Positions 1-8,721 of a stretch of 64,000 nt of DNA are shown here, piece after piece. The notes beneath the pieces were generated by a model. The model was given only the letters and a program-made list of their open reading frames with translations, was not told the DNA's origin and did not search any database. The stretch's first letter is position 1. The number at the start of each line of letters is the position of its first letter. The stretch comes from Martensiomyces pterosporus (taxonomy: Eukaryota > Kickxellomycota > Kickxellomycetes > Kickxellales > Kickxellaceae), in the NCBI GenBank assembly GCA_025201845.1, contig MU603980.1, positions 47,361-111,360 of the forward strand, given 5' to 3'. Made by a program: the position numbers and the translations under genes.

Positions 1-692
1 ACCCCGCAAAGAGCGCAAAGGCATCGGCGGCGACAGCAAAGCCGGTGCCAGGCGGAGCCGGCAGCCAGGAGCCGCAGAGAAACAGGGGTGCTCCGATGAA
101 GGATATCCTGCAGCGAAACAAGGGCAGCTCGCATGGAGCAGGAGCGGGTCAATCTGCAGCGGCTGCGTTGGCAGGCGCACAGAGCACCAGCACGGCATCG
201 CAGTCGGACATATTTGGTCCCGAGGCACAAGGGCTGGAGAAGTACGTGCTTACAGTGCTGCGCGACGCTCTGCTTCAGTCGGCGCTGGGGCAAAGGATTC
301 TGTCCCGGTCTCTTCGTGCAAGATCCACGACTGCGTTTGCAAATTTCCAGCAGCAGGTTTGGGCTGTGAGGTCGCTGATGCGGCTTGTTGAGTGCTCGAT
401 CAAGGATGACGAGTATGGCGTCGTTCAGGCTGACTTGGCCACCGTGCTCGGAACCCTTCTGGCTTACCTGGCTGAGCTCGAGCGCAGTATCATGCAGAGC
501 GATAGTGCTGGCGGGGCTTACAGAAAGGACTACAGCACACAGACCACGAGCCATCAGGCACAGGCGCTGATTCAGGTTCTGCGAAACTCTCTGTACACAT
601 TTACCGTCGGCTTCTACGACTACTTTGAGGCGCTGAAGCTGCCCGCAAACGTCGGCCGGCAACTCCAGGCCTTTGCAAACTTCCAGGCGTAA
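1..692 (+). CDS. C-terminal part of an NDC1-like transmembrane nucleoporin (5' end outside window)
   Basis: The frame is open from base 3 with no start codon inside the window, so this is the 3' end of a gene that begins upstream; the stop is at 690-692. The visible 230 residues begin with a low-complexity, basic, Ser/Ala-rich stretch and continue with a compact helical region. The last 35 residues (RNSLYTFTVGFYDYF, then a QLQAF motif before the stop) resemble the closing segment of Ndc1/Cut11 nucleoporins, which anchor nuclear pores and, in fungi, spindle pole bodies in the nuclear envelope. The membrane-spanning half that would confirm this lies outside the window. Assignment rests on remembered C-terminal similarity only. 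Confidence 0.55.
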   Translation, partial: PAKSAKASAATAKPVPGGAGSQEPQRNRGAPMKDILQRNKGSSHGAGAGQSAAAALAGAQSTSTASQSDIFGPEAQGLEKYVLTVLRDALLQSALGQRILSRSLRARSTTAFANFQQQVWAVRSLMRLVECSIKDDEYGVVQADLATVLGTLLAYLAELERSIMQSDSAGGAYRKDYSTQTTSHQAQALIQVLRNSLYTFTVGFYDYFEALKLPANVGRQLQAFANFQA

Positions 693-1373
693 AAGCACAG
701 GCGGCAAGAATACTCTTTCGTGAATAGCAGTGTGCGGGCCTTCCTCGGATTGCCACATAAAAGCAGTTTCAATAACAGCACCTCACAAACCCGCGACATT
801 GACAAGAAGAGGGGAGGGCGTCAAGCCTGCTACCCAACACCATCTACCCTGGCTCAGAGCATCCAGCACACACACCCACTCACTAATCGTTACCGCACAC
901 AGACCGAGACAGGCTTGCTGAGGCGGCAAGGGGCATTGAACGCCTGCGCCTACAGCGACAAGTAAGGAAAGCGAGGAGAATGGGGCTGTGAGAAGCGGTG
1001 TGGACAGCAGAATGGAGGGAGTGCCTGCGTGCTGCATAAGCTTCTGCCATTTATGCTTGCTTTCTGTTTGGCTTACAGCACAGGGCGGGGCAGCTGAGCT
1101 CTCTCTTCCGTCTCTTCTTCTCCCTCCCTTCTGCGCCCTCCTTTGCTCCAAGACTTTCCGCTTTGCGCTCGCCAGCCCTACTCCCCGCTCTTGCTTTTAT
1201 CCATACACTTTCTCTTTCCAAGTCTATTGCCACCACCACCACGCTGCGCTCGCCAGCACTCTGCCTCTAGCGACTTTCTCTGCACAGAGTGCCCTACAGC
1301 AGCAGCTACAAAACACCACGCACGCTTTTGCTTTGCAGCTCATTCATACGCATTTCGCCAAACCACAAAACAA
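693..1373. other. Intergenic region upstream of the gp78-like gene
   Basis: No credible gene. The first third holds the 3' flank of the NDC1-like gene. From about 1085 to 1230 the plus strand is pyrimidine-rich (CT tracts), as often seen in fungal core promoters and 5' leaders, and it lies 150-290 bases ahead of the chosen ATG at 1374. The ORFs in this stretch are low-complexity and conflict with one another. Confidence 0.5.
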
Positions 1374-2268
1374 ATGCCCAGGCTGCTCATTGACACAGCA
1401 TATGCAGCACTATCGACAGCTGTTGTTGTATATCTATTCTTGAGCGCCGGCCCGCGATGGTCCCTGGACGAGTTCACTCGAAAATGTACGGTGCTACTGA
1501 GCACATACTGCTTGCTGTTGAAAGCTGCCGGGCTGTCAGTAGCAGGCGCTCTTTCTTTATGGCGCTGCTGCACATTGATTCGCACTCCATACTAACTACG
1601 CTGCATCTGTCTGCTTGGTAACAACCTACCGGGTGTTGTAGGCGAGCTTGACATGGCTCAGTCGACTTGGAGCAGCGCCGACCTGGTCTACCGCGACATG
1701 TTCACGGTCAAGCACTACTCGCCAAGGCTGTGGTGCAGCGTTAGCTGGATGCTAGCCGTCCTTATATCCAACAAGTGGCACATGCTTGTAAGTGCTCTTT
1801 TCCATCCTACATCCCGTGTGTGCACTGTCTTTGGTGGGGTGTGTCTTTGCATGACCCGCCAAAGCCCATTGTGTACAGGAGAGCACCCACTCCCACATCC
1901 TAAAAGTCACACACACATGCTCCTTTGTGCATCCGCTGCTCCGTGCATTTGGGCAAGAAGAGCGGATGCCGCAAGGTTGTGTAAATCTACGCAGCGCGCT
2001 CAATAGCTACATGCCAATCCAGCAACTGCATAAATGCCTTCTCTTGTCTGTCAATGTCAATGTCAATGTGCAATTGCATATAGGGTTTGGCAAACGCACT
2101 GGTGGCTACAGTATCCTTAGTACGCAAGGCGCTGATTCAGCTGATCTTTGGAAGGCTTACGTTAAGCGACGTCCATGTAAGTAGTCATGTCGCTGTTGCT
2201 ACATAACCATCGCCGCGCTGCTTCTCTCGCCCCGGTTGATCCATACCGGTATTTAGACATCCACTGCA

Positions 2269-2302
<34 letters not shown>

Positions 2303-3399
2303 CTGATGGTTGCCAATTATCCCACACGCTGATGCTGGGCTGTGCTTGTAAAGGAGGATGTGTGGCTTCTCAAAGGCAACTGCAGTACAGCCTTGGTGCT
2401 TTGCATTCACGACACCGCCTCCTTTTTGGGGGGGGTTATTTCTGATTATTTACTGCCCGAAGCGTCATCGTGGATATATATACTAACAATCACATGTTCT
2501 CCCCGCATGGTGAACGATAGCACTCGTACGATCGCATACTCAATTTTGTTTTGTTCAAGGTCGTTTCTGTTCGAGCAACACTGGAGGCCGACTGGGAGGA
2601 TCTCGCAATCTGGACCATAGCGTACTGCTGCTTTGGTGCACTGTACCTCATCGGCGGATTGGCACGGGACCATCTGGAAGGGCTGCGCTTGGCCCCAGCC
2701 CAGTCAGGTGTGCGCTGGGGGCTGATTGGGCTGATGCTGTCGCTCATCGTCTGCGCGCTGGGACTCGGCTCCCTGTGCTGGGCGTTTTTGCGGCCTTTAT
2801 TCAGCATCTTGTTCATAGAGGCCCTTACGATCCTGTTTGATGTTGGCCAGACGCTCATAAAATACGCCGCCTATGCGTGGGACAGCGACAGCACAGAGAC
2901 ATGGGAGGCCAGATCCGACGCGGTGCTGATGTGCGAGTTCGCCACCGACATATGCATCCTGGTTCTCACGCTGCTGCACTACACGCACATTCTGGTCATC
3001 AATGGGCTTACGTTGAACATTGTCAGCGCGCTAGTGTTCCTTAATATTCGCAGCATAGCGAGCAAGCTCTTCCGCAAAGTCCGCAAGCTGGTCGCCTTCC
3101 GCAAGGCAGTGGAGAGCATGAAATGCCGGTTCCCAGACGCCAGCAAAGAGGACATCATAAGGTTCAACGACCGCTGCTCGATCTGCCGTGAAGTCCTGGT
3201 CACTGCCAAGAAGCTGCCATGCGACCACCTCTTCCACAGGTCGTGTCTTCGATCCTGGCTAGTCCGCCACCTCTCTTGCCCCACGTGCAGAATAGCCCTG
3301 TCTGGCGGCGGCGATGTTAGCCACTGGGCAAACAACCCATCCCCAGACACCTCAGAGCATGGCTCGGACCTCGTCTTTGCCGCAGCAAACTCAACCTAG
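1374..3399 (+). CDS. gp78/AMFR-like ER membrane RING-type E3 ubiquitin ligase, 4 exons
   Basis: Predicted 409-residue multi-pass ER membrane ubiquitin ligase of ER-associated degradation. Exons: 1374-1485, 1642-1787, 2084-2176, 2521-3399; phases agree and every intron has GTA...TAG ends, with TACTAAC branch sites in introns 1 and 3. Exon 3 encodes the conserved LIFGRL segment that follows an early membrane helix in this family; exon 4 carries further hydrophobic helices, the family's WxxxxxxTWE motif and an HILV helix. The RING-H2 finger is at residues 336-375 (CSIC, then CDHLFH, then CPTC). The order of motifs matches gp78/AMFR better than HRD1. The protein ends about 35 residues after the RING, so the CUE and p97-binding regions of animal gp78 are absent. 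The donor of exon 1 (GTACGG) is the least certain junction. Confidence 0.85.
2270..2301. repeat. (CTG)10 trinucleotide repeat inside intron 3 of the gp78-like gene
   Basis: An uninterrupted run of about ten CTG units on the plus strand (CAG on the minus). It sits in intron 3 (2177-2520), so it would be removed from the mature mRNA. Confidence 0.9.
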
Positions 3400-3637
3400 C
3401 CGCTGCGGCCCCCTATGCCGGGCCGCCAGTACATGTATTATTGATTATACCATAGCACGCAAGATTACATACACACACGCGCACACCTGCATGTAGCCGC
3501 TGTTTGGAGGGAGAAGGTATGATAAGCGGTATTCTAACAATAGAACGTCGAGGGAAGCAAAAAGAGAGAAGTGGGGTGGCAGTCTGGTGTTGTATGCAGC
3601 GCAAAGTACAGCAAAGAGAGGTTGGGTGAAAGAGTTG

Positions 3638-4437
3638 CTACTGAGAAACCAGCCTGGCCTCGGCATCCTTGACGCTCTCTCTTTTGCTGTCCATCTGGTC
3701 CATCCATGACTGCAAAAGCCGCACGGCCTGTCTTCTCCGCTGGCGCGCCTTGTCAGCCTCAGGTGGGCACTCCACACCATCGATCTTTAGCAGGCTCTGC
3801 ATCAGCGTCTCGTTGATGAACAAGTACGAGTCCTGGAGCTTTTTGCGCTCGGCGTCCCTGATCTCCGACAGTGCCTCGTCATGGGCGCCACCATCGATCG
3901 GCCCAGAGAGAAATTGGTCTACATAGAGCTGAGCATCAGCAAGGTACGCCTGCATCCGCGATAGCAGGAGATCAGACGTCTCGTTTGATACGTGATCGAT
4001 GCGGTGGATAAGCTCGTTCTCCTCGCGCTCCTCAGCAGTGACCGGAGCGCCCTTCTCGGCACCCTGCTTCCTGCCAAGCATCTTTATGGTGGCGCCAGGG
4101 TACACGCCATAGTACGCCAACGGAGACCCATCGTCCTTCATCGTTGCTACAGAGAGCATCGAAAAGCATGCAGTTACCAAGAGACTGTCAGCAGCCAGTG
4201 TGCTCCATTATGAACCTGGGTCCGTGCGAACATTTCAAGCTCCTCGCCCCTATCTGGCGCGGTGGTTGCGTGCTTACCTCCGCTAAAGATGATTTTCATG
4301 CCACCAGCGGGCACGCCAGTGACCTCGCGGCAGACCTCCTTGAATTGGCCAAGCGTTGTTTCACGCAAGTCGTCCTCGTCGTATTTCAGGAGGTAGCGCT
4401 CGCGGCCCCATTGGAGCACCAGAGGCGGGGCAGTCAT
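3638..4437 (-). CDS. BAG-domain co-chaperone with N-terminal ubiquitin-like domain (Bag1/Bag101 type), 2 exons
   Basis: Predicted 222-residue nucleotide-exchange co-chaperone for Hsp70. On the minus strand exon 1 is 4437-4278 and exon 2 is 4146-3638; the intron has a GTAAGC donor and a CTGTAG acceptor. Joining them restores a ubiquitin-like fold of about 75 residues: exon 1 gives the first strands and the helix (MKIIFSG), exon 2 continues with MKDDGSPLAYYGVYPG and KMLG, the usual Ubl ending. Residues about 100-210 are charged helices matching a BAG domain, including a basic helix near the C-terminus (RQRRRQAVRLLQSW). The ATG at 4437 is chosen because it begins just ahead of the Ubl. The gene is convergent with the gp78-like gene, 238 bases apart. 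Confidence 0.82.
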
Positions 4438-5682
4438 TTTGCGGGCGGCGGGAGAAGCTGCGGCAGATGAGAAGCAGGCAGGCAGGATTCGTCCTAGGAG
4501 GACGAACGGGAGAGTGGAGTCGACTAGAATGTTTACGTCTTCTTGTCCAAGCAAAACTACCTCGCTCGAGTTCTATGGAGGAGAACCTTGAGCAGGGTAT
4601 CTTTGCAAATTCGGCAATAAAAGGGTGGGGATAAAGGTGCGCCGAGGAACAAGAGTGGAAATGAGCAGGATTCCTTGAATTGCAAGGTGCGCTGAAGCGG
4701 CACGCAAAGCAGGCACGCCGAAGGCTGAGCAAGCGGATGCGTGGGCGTGAACCGCTCGAGCCGGTCCAGTGCGCACAGCTCATGCCAGGAGCCACCATTC
4801 CTTTGGCGCGCCATGCATCATTGGCGCGATGAGTGGAGCAGCATTTGGCTGATCGGGGCCGAGCGCACCTGGTGCGGTGCAGAGCTACAGCGGCAAGGCA
4901 CGCTTGCAACCCAGGCTCCTTCTTGCGCTTAGCCCGGGCCGCCTGGTGCGGGGAACCAAGCGTCTGGGCAATGTACAGGCATGCATTCGCGGTGCTGTTG
5001 CTCGTGTATATGCTTGTTATTAGAGTGGAACGGGCAACCCAGCCCGAATCCCAATCCCAATCCCGGCTCCACAGGAAGAATCGTCAGTCACACTGCTGCT
5101 GTCCACACAGCAAGGAGACCCTGACGGCGACTTGGTGTGCTGTGTAAGGGCCATGCGACCTTTATTCGCTGCCTCGCGCAAACGCCGGATTCCACACATA
5201 TCCGGTGCCAATGGGGGTGTGTGTAATCTGAGCAGGCGTGCTTGTGCCCTCCGCGCTCCCATTTCTAAAAAGGCAGTCCCAAAGCAGAAATTAGCCCCAC
5301 GCACACACTAGGCTCAACATGCAAGATTGTTGGGGCAAAAAATATGCACAGCGATATGAATGCGCCTTGCGCTGATGTGCTTTGCTTTGGCGGAGGCCGC
5401 CATGGCAGATGCGGTGGCTATAAGGAGTGCCTTTTGCGGCCCAAGCCTGCGCACGTCTTTCCTCTTTCCCTCTTCATACACGCTTTTCTCTACTTTCCCT
5501 TTTCTGTTCTGTGTTGGAGCGGCCCTGCTGCGTGCAAACGGTGGTTCTCCTGTTCCCGGCGTTTCTCTGTTTCATCTCTTTTCCTGCCTGCTGGCGCCAG
5601 CCTACATTCATTCACTTTGGTGCACTCTACGAGTGCCCTCAGCTCCCACCTAGACCCTCCCTCGCCTTCTCCTGGGAAAACA
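4438..5682. other. 1.2 kb divergent promoter region between the BAG and Ups2-like genes
   Basis: No supported gene. One small ORF could start with a hydrophobic segment at 4972 (MYRHAFAVLLLVYMLVI), but it is short, lacks support downstream and is not called. A CT-rich tract runs from about 5455 to 5660, directly ahead of the Ups2-like ATG. A small (CCCAAT)n-like run lies at 5045-5063. Confidence 0.45.
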
Positions 5683-6234
5683 ATGAGACTCTTTGAGGCT
5701 ACGCATGTGTTCAAGCACGACTGGGGAACAGTCAGCCTGGCCAACTGGCGCAAGTACCCGAACGACAAAACACCGCACGTCCGCCACGTCGAGATTCTGA
5801 ATCAGGACCTGGACCCCGAAACCGGAGTCCTGCGTACCGAGCGTCTTATCATGGTCAGACAGAACGTGCCGACTTTGCTAAGAAAGCTGTTCGGCGGCGA
5901 CACGTCCTATGTGCTCGAGTACTCTGAAGCCGACCCCAGGGAGCGCACCCTCACCATGCAGAGCCAGAACATGACATACAGCAACCTGCTCTCTGTGGGA
6001 GAGCACATCGTCTATAAGCCCGATCCGGAGAACCCAGGGCACACGCTGTTCATTCAGTCCGCGCAGCTCAAGGCCTGCAGCGCGATGTACCGCCTTGCGA
6101 ACAAAGTCGAGGACATGTGCTTCAACCGCTTCTGCGATAACGCTGATATTGGAAAGCTTGGCCTTGAGCAGGTCTTGTCCAAGATCCTCGCTGAGCGGCA
6201 AGCCCAGTCGTCCGCTGCATCCCCATCCGCCTAA
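5683..6234 (+). CDS. UPS2: PRELI/MSF1-domain phospholipid transfer protein of the mitochondrial intermembrane space (Ups2-like)
   Basis: Predicted 183-residue single-domain protein; residues 1-170 form the PRELI/MSF1 fold. Ups proteins, with Mdm35, carry phospholipids between mitochondrial membranes; Ups2 acts on phosphatidylserine for conversion to phosphatidylethanolamine, and Ups1 on phosphatidic acid. Motifs seen: an N-terminal FKHDW, the NWRKYPN helix start, a TERLI strand, NVPTLLRKLFGG and a late NKVEDMCFNRF helix, all in the order of yeast Ups2. The ATG at 5683 is chosen because the family begins within a few residues of it; the frame stays open upstream, but that part is low-complexity leader. 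Ups2/Ups3 assignment is favoured over Ups1 by the NWRKYPN and TERLI stretches. Confidence 0.85.
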   Translation: MRLFEATHVFKHDWGTVSLANWRKYPNDKTPHVRHVEILNQDLDPETGVLRTERLIMVRQNVPTLLRKLFGGDTSYVLEYSEADPRERTLTMQSQNMTYSNLLSVGEHIVYKPDPENPGHTLFIQSAQLKACSAMYRLANKVEDMCFNRFCDNADIGKLGLEQVLSKILAERQAQSSAASPSA

Positions 6235-6549
6235 GCTACGGCGGCACCGGCTGCAGCTGGCTATTGCACAAAAGACTGCATCCCGCTCCTTCACTCCCTG
6301 CTTCTCGCTCTCTACACCTCCGCCCTCTCCTTGTACAACCAAAAGTATTACATAAACTTATCGCTTGAACCACGCAATAATGGCAAAGGCGCAGATATCA
6401 TGGAACAGCGCAGCAGCAGGGCAACGACTGCGCCGTGCATAATGCTGTTATTATAATAAGCATCCACTGTTCATATGCCATGTAACGCAGCGGCTACAAA
6501 AAAAAAAAAACAAGCTGTTTTGTCAGCCAGCACCCTTTCAGCGCCTTTT
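6235..6549. other. 3' intergenic region between convergent Ups2-like and SWC4 genes
   Basis: Contains 3' flanks of two convergent genes: AT-rich stretches (TTATTATAATAAG near 6450) and a run of 13 A residues at 6498-6510. No gene seen. Confidence 0.5.
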
Positions 6550-8271
6550 TCACTCCCTCGCCTTCTTGCGGCTACTGACAGCGTTGCTGCCCTTGCGGTG
6601 GTGCTGTCTTCCTGCAGATGACGGGGCTTCGCTTGCTGGCGGCGTCGACGTTCTGGTTGGCTGCACTTTGGACGGGTCAAATGGAGGCAGCTTGCTCAGT
6701 GCAGACTCGGCCGCTGCCTCGCCAATATCGCTGACCAGCATCCGCTTGCGTGCCCGCAGCACCTGTACCTCCGTCTCCAGCTTGTCTGCAACCTTTTTGC
6801 AGTCAAGAAGCGGGATAATTGTCGACTGCAGGCTGTCGAACCGGTCGCACACTGCAGCCGTAGCCATGATGGGCCGTGGCCAGATGGTGTTTGGGCTGTT
6901 CAGCGACAGCTGCGACATGAACTGCTTGACTGAGTCGAGCTTGTTCTTAGGAATTGGATGCAGCTTGTCCGAGCGCAAAAACACGCCTGGCCCAAGCTTT
7001 GTGTCTCGCTGCGCAACGGCGACCATTCCAATATCCGACGCCTCCACCTGACCAACCGCTGGCTGAACAAGGTGCTCCTCGGTGGCGAACGAGAGCTTGC
7101 CAAACTGGGGCGCTGAGCCATCGGCGTGCTCTTGCTTCACACCCACCGCAGCGAGCACGGATCCAGAGCCTGCTCTCGCTGGAGACATCGACTTGCGCGG
7201 TGTACTGGATGTGTCTTGCGAGTTTGCACTGAGCAGGTCGTTGCCCGCATCAGCAGTATGGTGGCCTCCTTGGCCACTCTGCGCCTTGCTTGCTGCTGCC
7301 GACAGCTTGACTCTGGCCGCCGATGGCGACCCGTGCGATATTTTGTGCTTCTTGACTGACCGTGCGCTGCTGCCATCTGCAGGGTCGGGCGCGCCCTTGC
7401 GTATTTTAGGTGTGAGCTCCCCTGCTGCTGACCCTGGCAAAGACGGCCCCACCGAGTCGAATCCCGATGCAAACTGAACCTTGACCGTCGAGGCTGCAGA
7501 TGCACTGGGTGCCTCCTCAAAGAGCGCATGCGACTGAAGCAGCATCTCGCGCTCGTGGATCAGCCTGCGCTCATTGGCCTCGATCCTGCGCGCCTCTGTT
7601 ACCAGTATCTCCTCCTCCTCAATCTCCTCCTTGCTGCGCTTGAACAGTGCCTCCAGATATGTCTTGCGCTCCAGCTCCTTTGCCTTGTCGAATTTTAGCA
7701 GCGCCAGGTCATCCGCAAGCTTGTTTGTTGCCTGCAAAGGTAGGTCGTCCGGGTCTCGCGAGTCCTGGCCAGCGCGGTACTGCGTCAGTGCCCGACAAAT
7801 AGAGTAATATCGGCCCTTTATATCCTCTAATGTGCGACTCGGCGCAATATGCTCCCTTGGGCAGTCTGGATGCGTGTAATAGCGATCGTGAATAACGACA
7901 AACCGAAGGTCAAACTGCTCACACAGACTTAGCAGGTATTCGGTCTCTGCGCGTGTCCAGTCCCTATCCAGGGATTCGATGCAGCTTGTGTACTCCTCGT
8001 CCGTATATCTGTACGGTTTGGTCTTTGCGTTGTATCGCGCGTAGAAATAGTCTGTAAACTGCTCGTTTGCTTTAGCCCAATGGTGCAGGGCCAAGTCGTC
8101 ATTGCGCGCACTGCTCTTGAACCCGCGCCACACCCACCGCTCGGCTTTGGTCCCAAACTTTGGTTTTGCCTGGAACAAGTCCAGCGACACGGGTATCGTC
8201 TGGTTTTCCAGGTATAGCGAGGTTAGCTCGCGGCTCATGCCTGGCCGCTTCTGCTTTTGTCTCTGGCTCAT
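6550..8271 (-). CDS. SWC4: SWR1/NuA4 complex subunit SWC4 (DMAP1 homologue)
   Basis: Predicted 573-residue nuclear protein, single exon. Swc4/DMAP1 is shared by the SWR1 complex, which deposits histone H2A.Z, and the NuA4 histone acetyltransferase. The diagnostic SANT-like block is at residues 88-131: the YTDEEY start, then WTRAET at 105-110 and the LCEQFDLRFVVIHDRY stretch. The N-terminal segment with WVWRGF near residue 46 is also typical. Residues 190-235 are a charged coiled coil; about 260-400 is Ser/Ala-rich and probably disordered; a helical block around 440-515 matches the C-terminal DMAP1 region. The tail is basic. It is divergent from the coiled-coil gene at 8722, with 450 bases of shared promoter. 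Confidence 0.9.
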   Translation of the reverse strand: MSQRQKQKRPGMSRELTSLYLENQTIPVSLDLFQAKPKFGTKAERWVWRGFKSSARNDDLALHHWAKANEQFTDYFYARYNAKTKPYRYTDEEYTSCIESLDRDWTRAETEYLLSLCEQFDLRFVVIHDRYYTHPDCPREHIAPSRTLEDIKGRYYSICRALTQYRAGQDSRDPDDLPLQATNKLADDLALLKFDKAKELERKTYLEALFKRSKEEIEEEEILVTEARRIEANERRLIHEREMLLQSHALFEEAPSASAASTVKVQFASGFDSVGPSLPGSAAGELTPKIRKGAPDPADGSSARSVKKHKISHGSPSAARVKLSAAASKAQSGQGGHHTADAGNDLLSANSQDTSSTPRKSMSPARAGSGSVLAAVGVKQEHADGSAPQFGKLSFATEEHLVQPAVGQVEASDIGMVAVAQRDTKLGPGVFLRSDKLHPIPKNKLDSVKQFMSQLSLNSPNTIWPRPIMATAAVCDRFDSLQSTIIPLLDCKKVADKLETEVQVLRARKRMLVSDIGEAAAESALSKLPPFDPSKVQPTRTSTPPASEAPSSAGRQHHRKGSNAVSSRKKARE

Positions 8272-8721
8272 TGAGTTCAGTGCGTGGGCGAGCGCGCCTC
8301 AGTCCGTGTTTGCGTAGAGACTAAAATGCACAGGCCGAGTGGTTCTTTTTTTTAAAATAATAAAACCAAATGCGAGTGACCGGAGAATGCAGCGAGCACC
8401 CAATAAAAGGGAAATGAAGGAGAATTGCGAAGAGGAAGGAGAGACACGGCTGGGAGAGCCAGCCATCGTGTGGCCACACATAAGCTGCTGGATTTCTAGC
8501 TCAACCGGCTCCCTGCCAGCGAGCCGAGTGAAATTCTGTGCTCCATTTTTTGCTTGCGAAACTTCCTTTGGCTTGCCACTCGTAATCGCGTTCTTGCCAG
8601 CCTTCGTTCTCACCTTCGCCTCTCGGACATTTGAAGCACACACACCCCGTACGTTGCATTCACTTATTTACTCCCACTATACACCGTCGCACACATAACC
8701 CCATACGTGCACGTTCTTGAA
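8272..8721. other. Shared divergent promoter of SWC4 and the coiled-coil gene
   Basis: No gene seen. An AT-rich patch with a T-run and AATAATAAAA lies at 8345-8366, nearer SWC4. A CT-rich and CA-rich leader (8580-8715) precedes the coiled-coil ATG. Confidence 0.45.
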
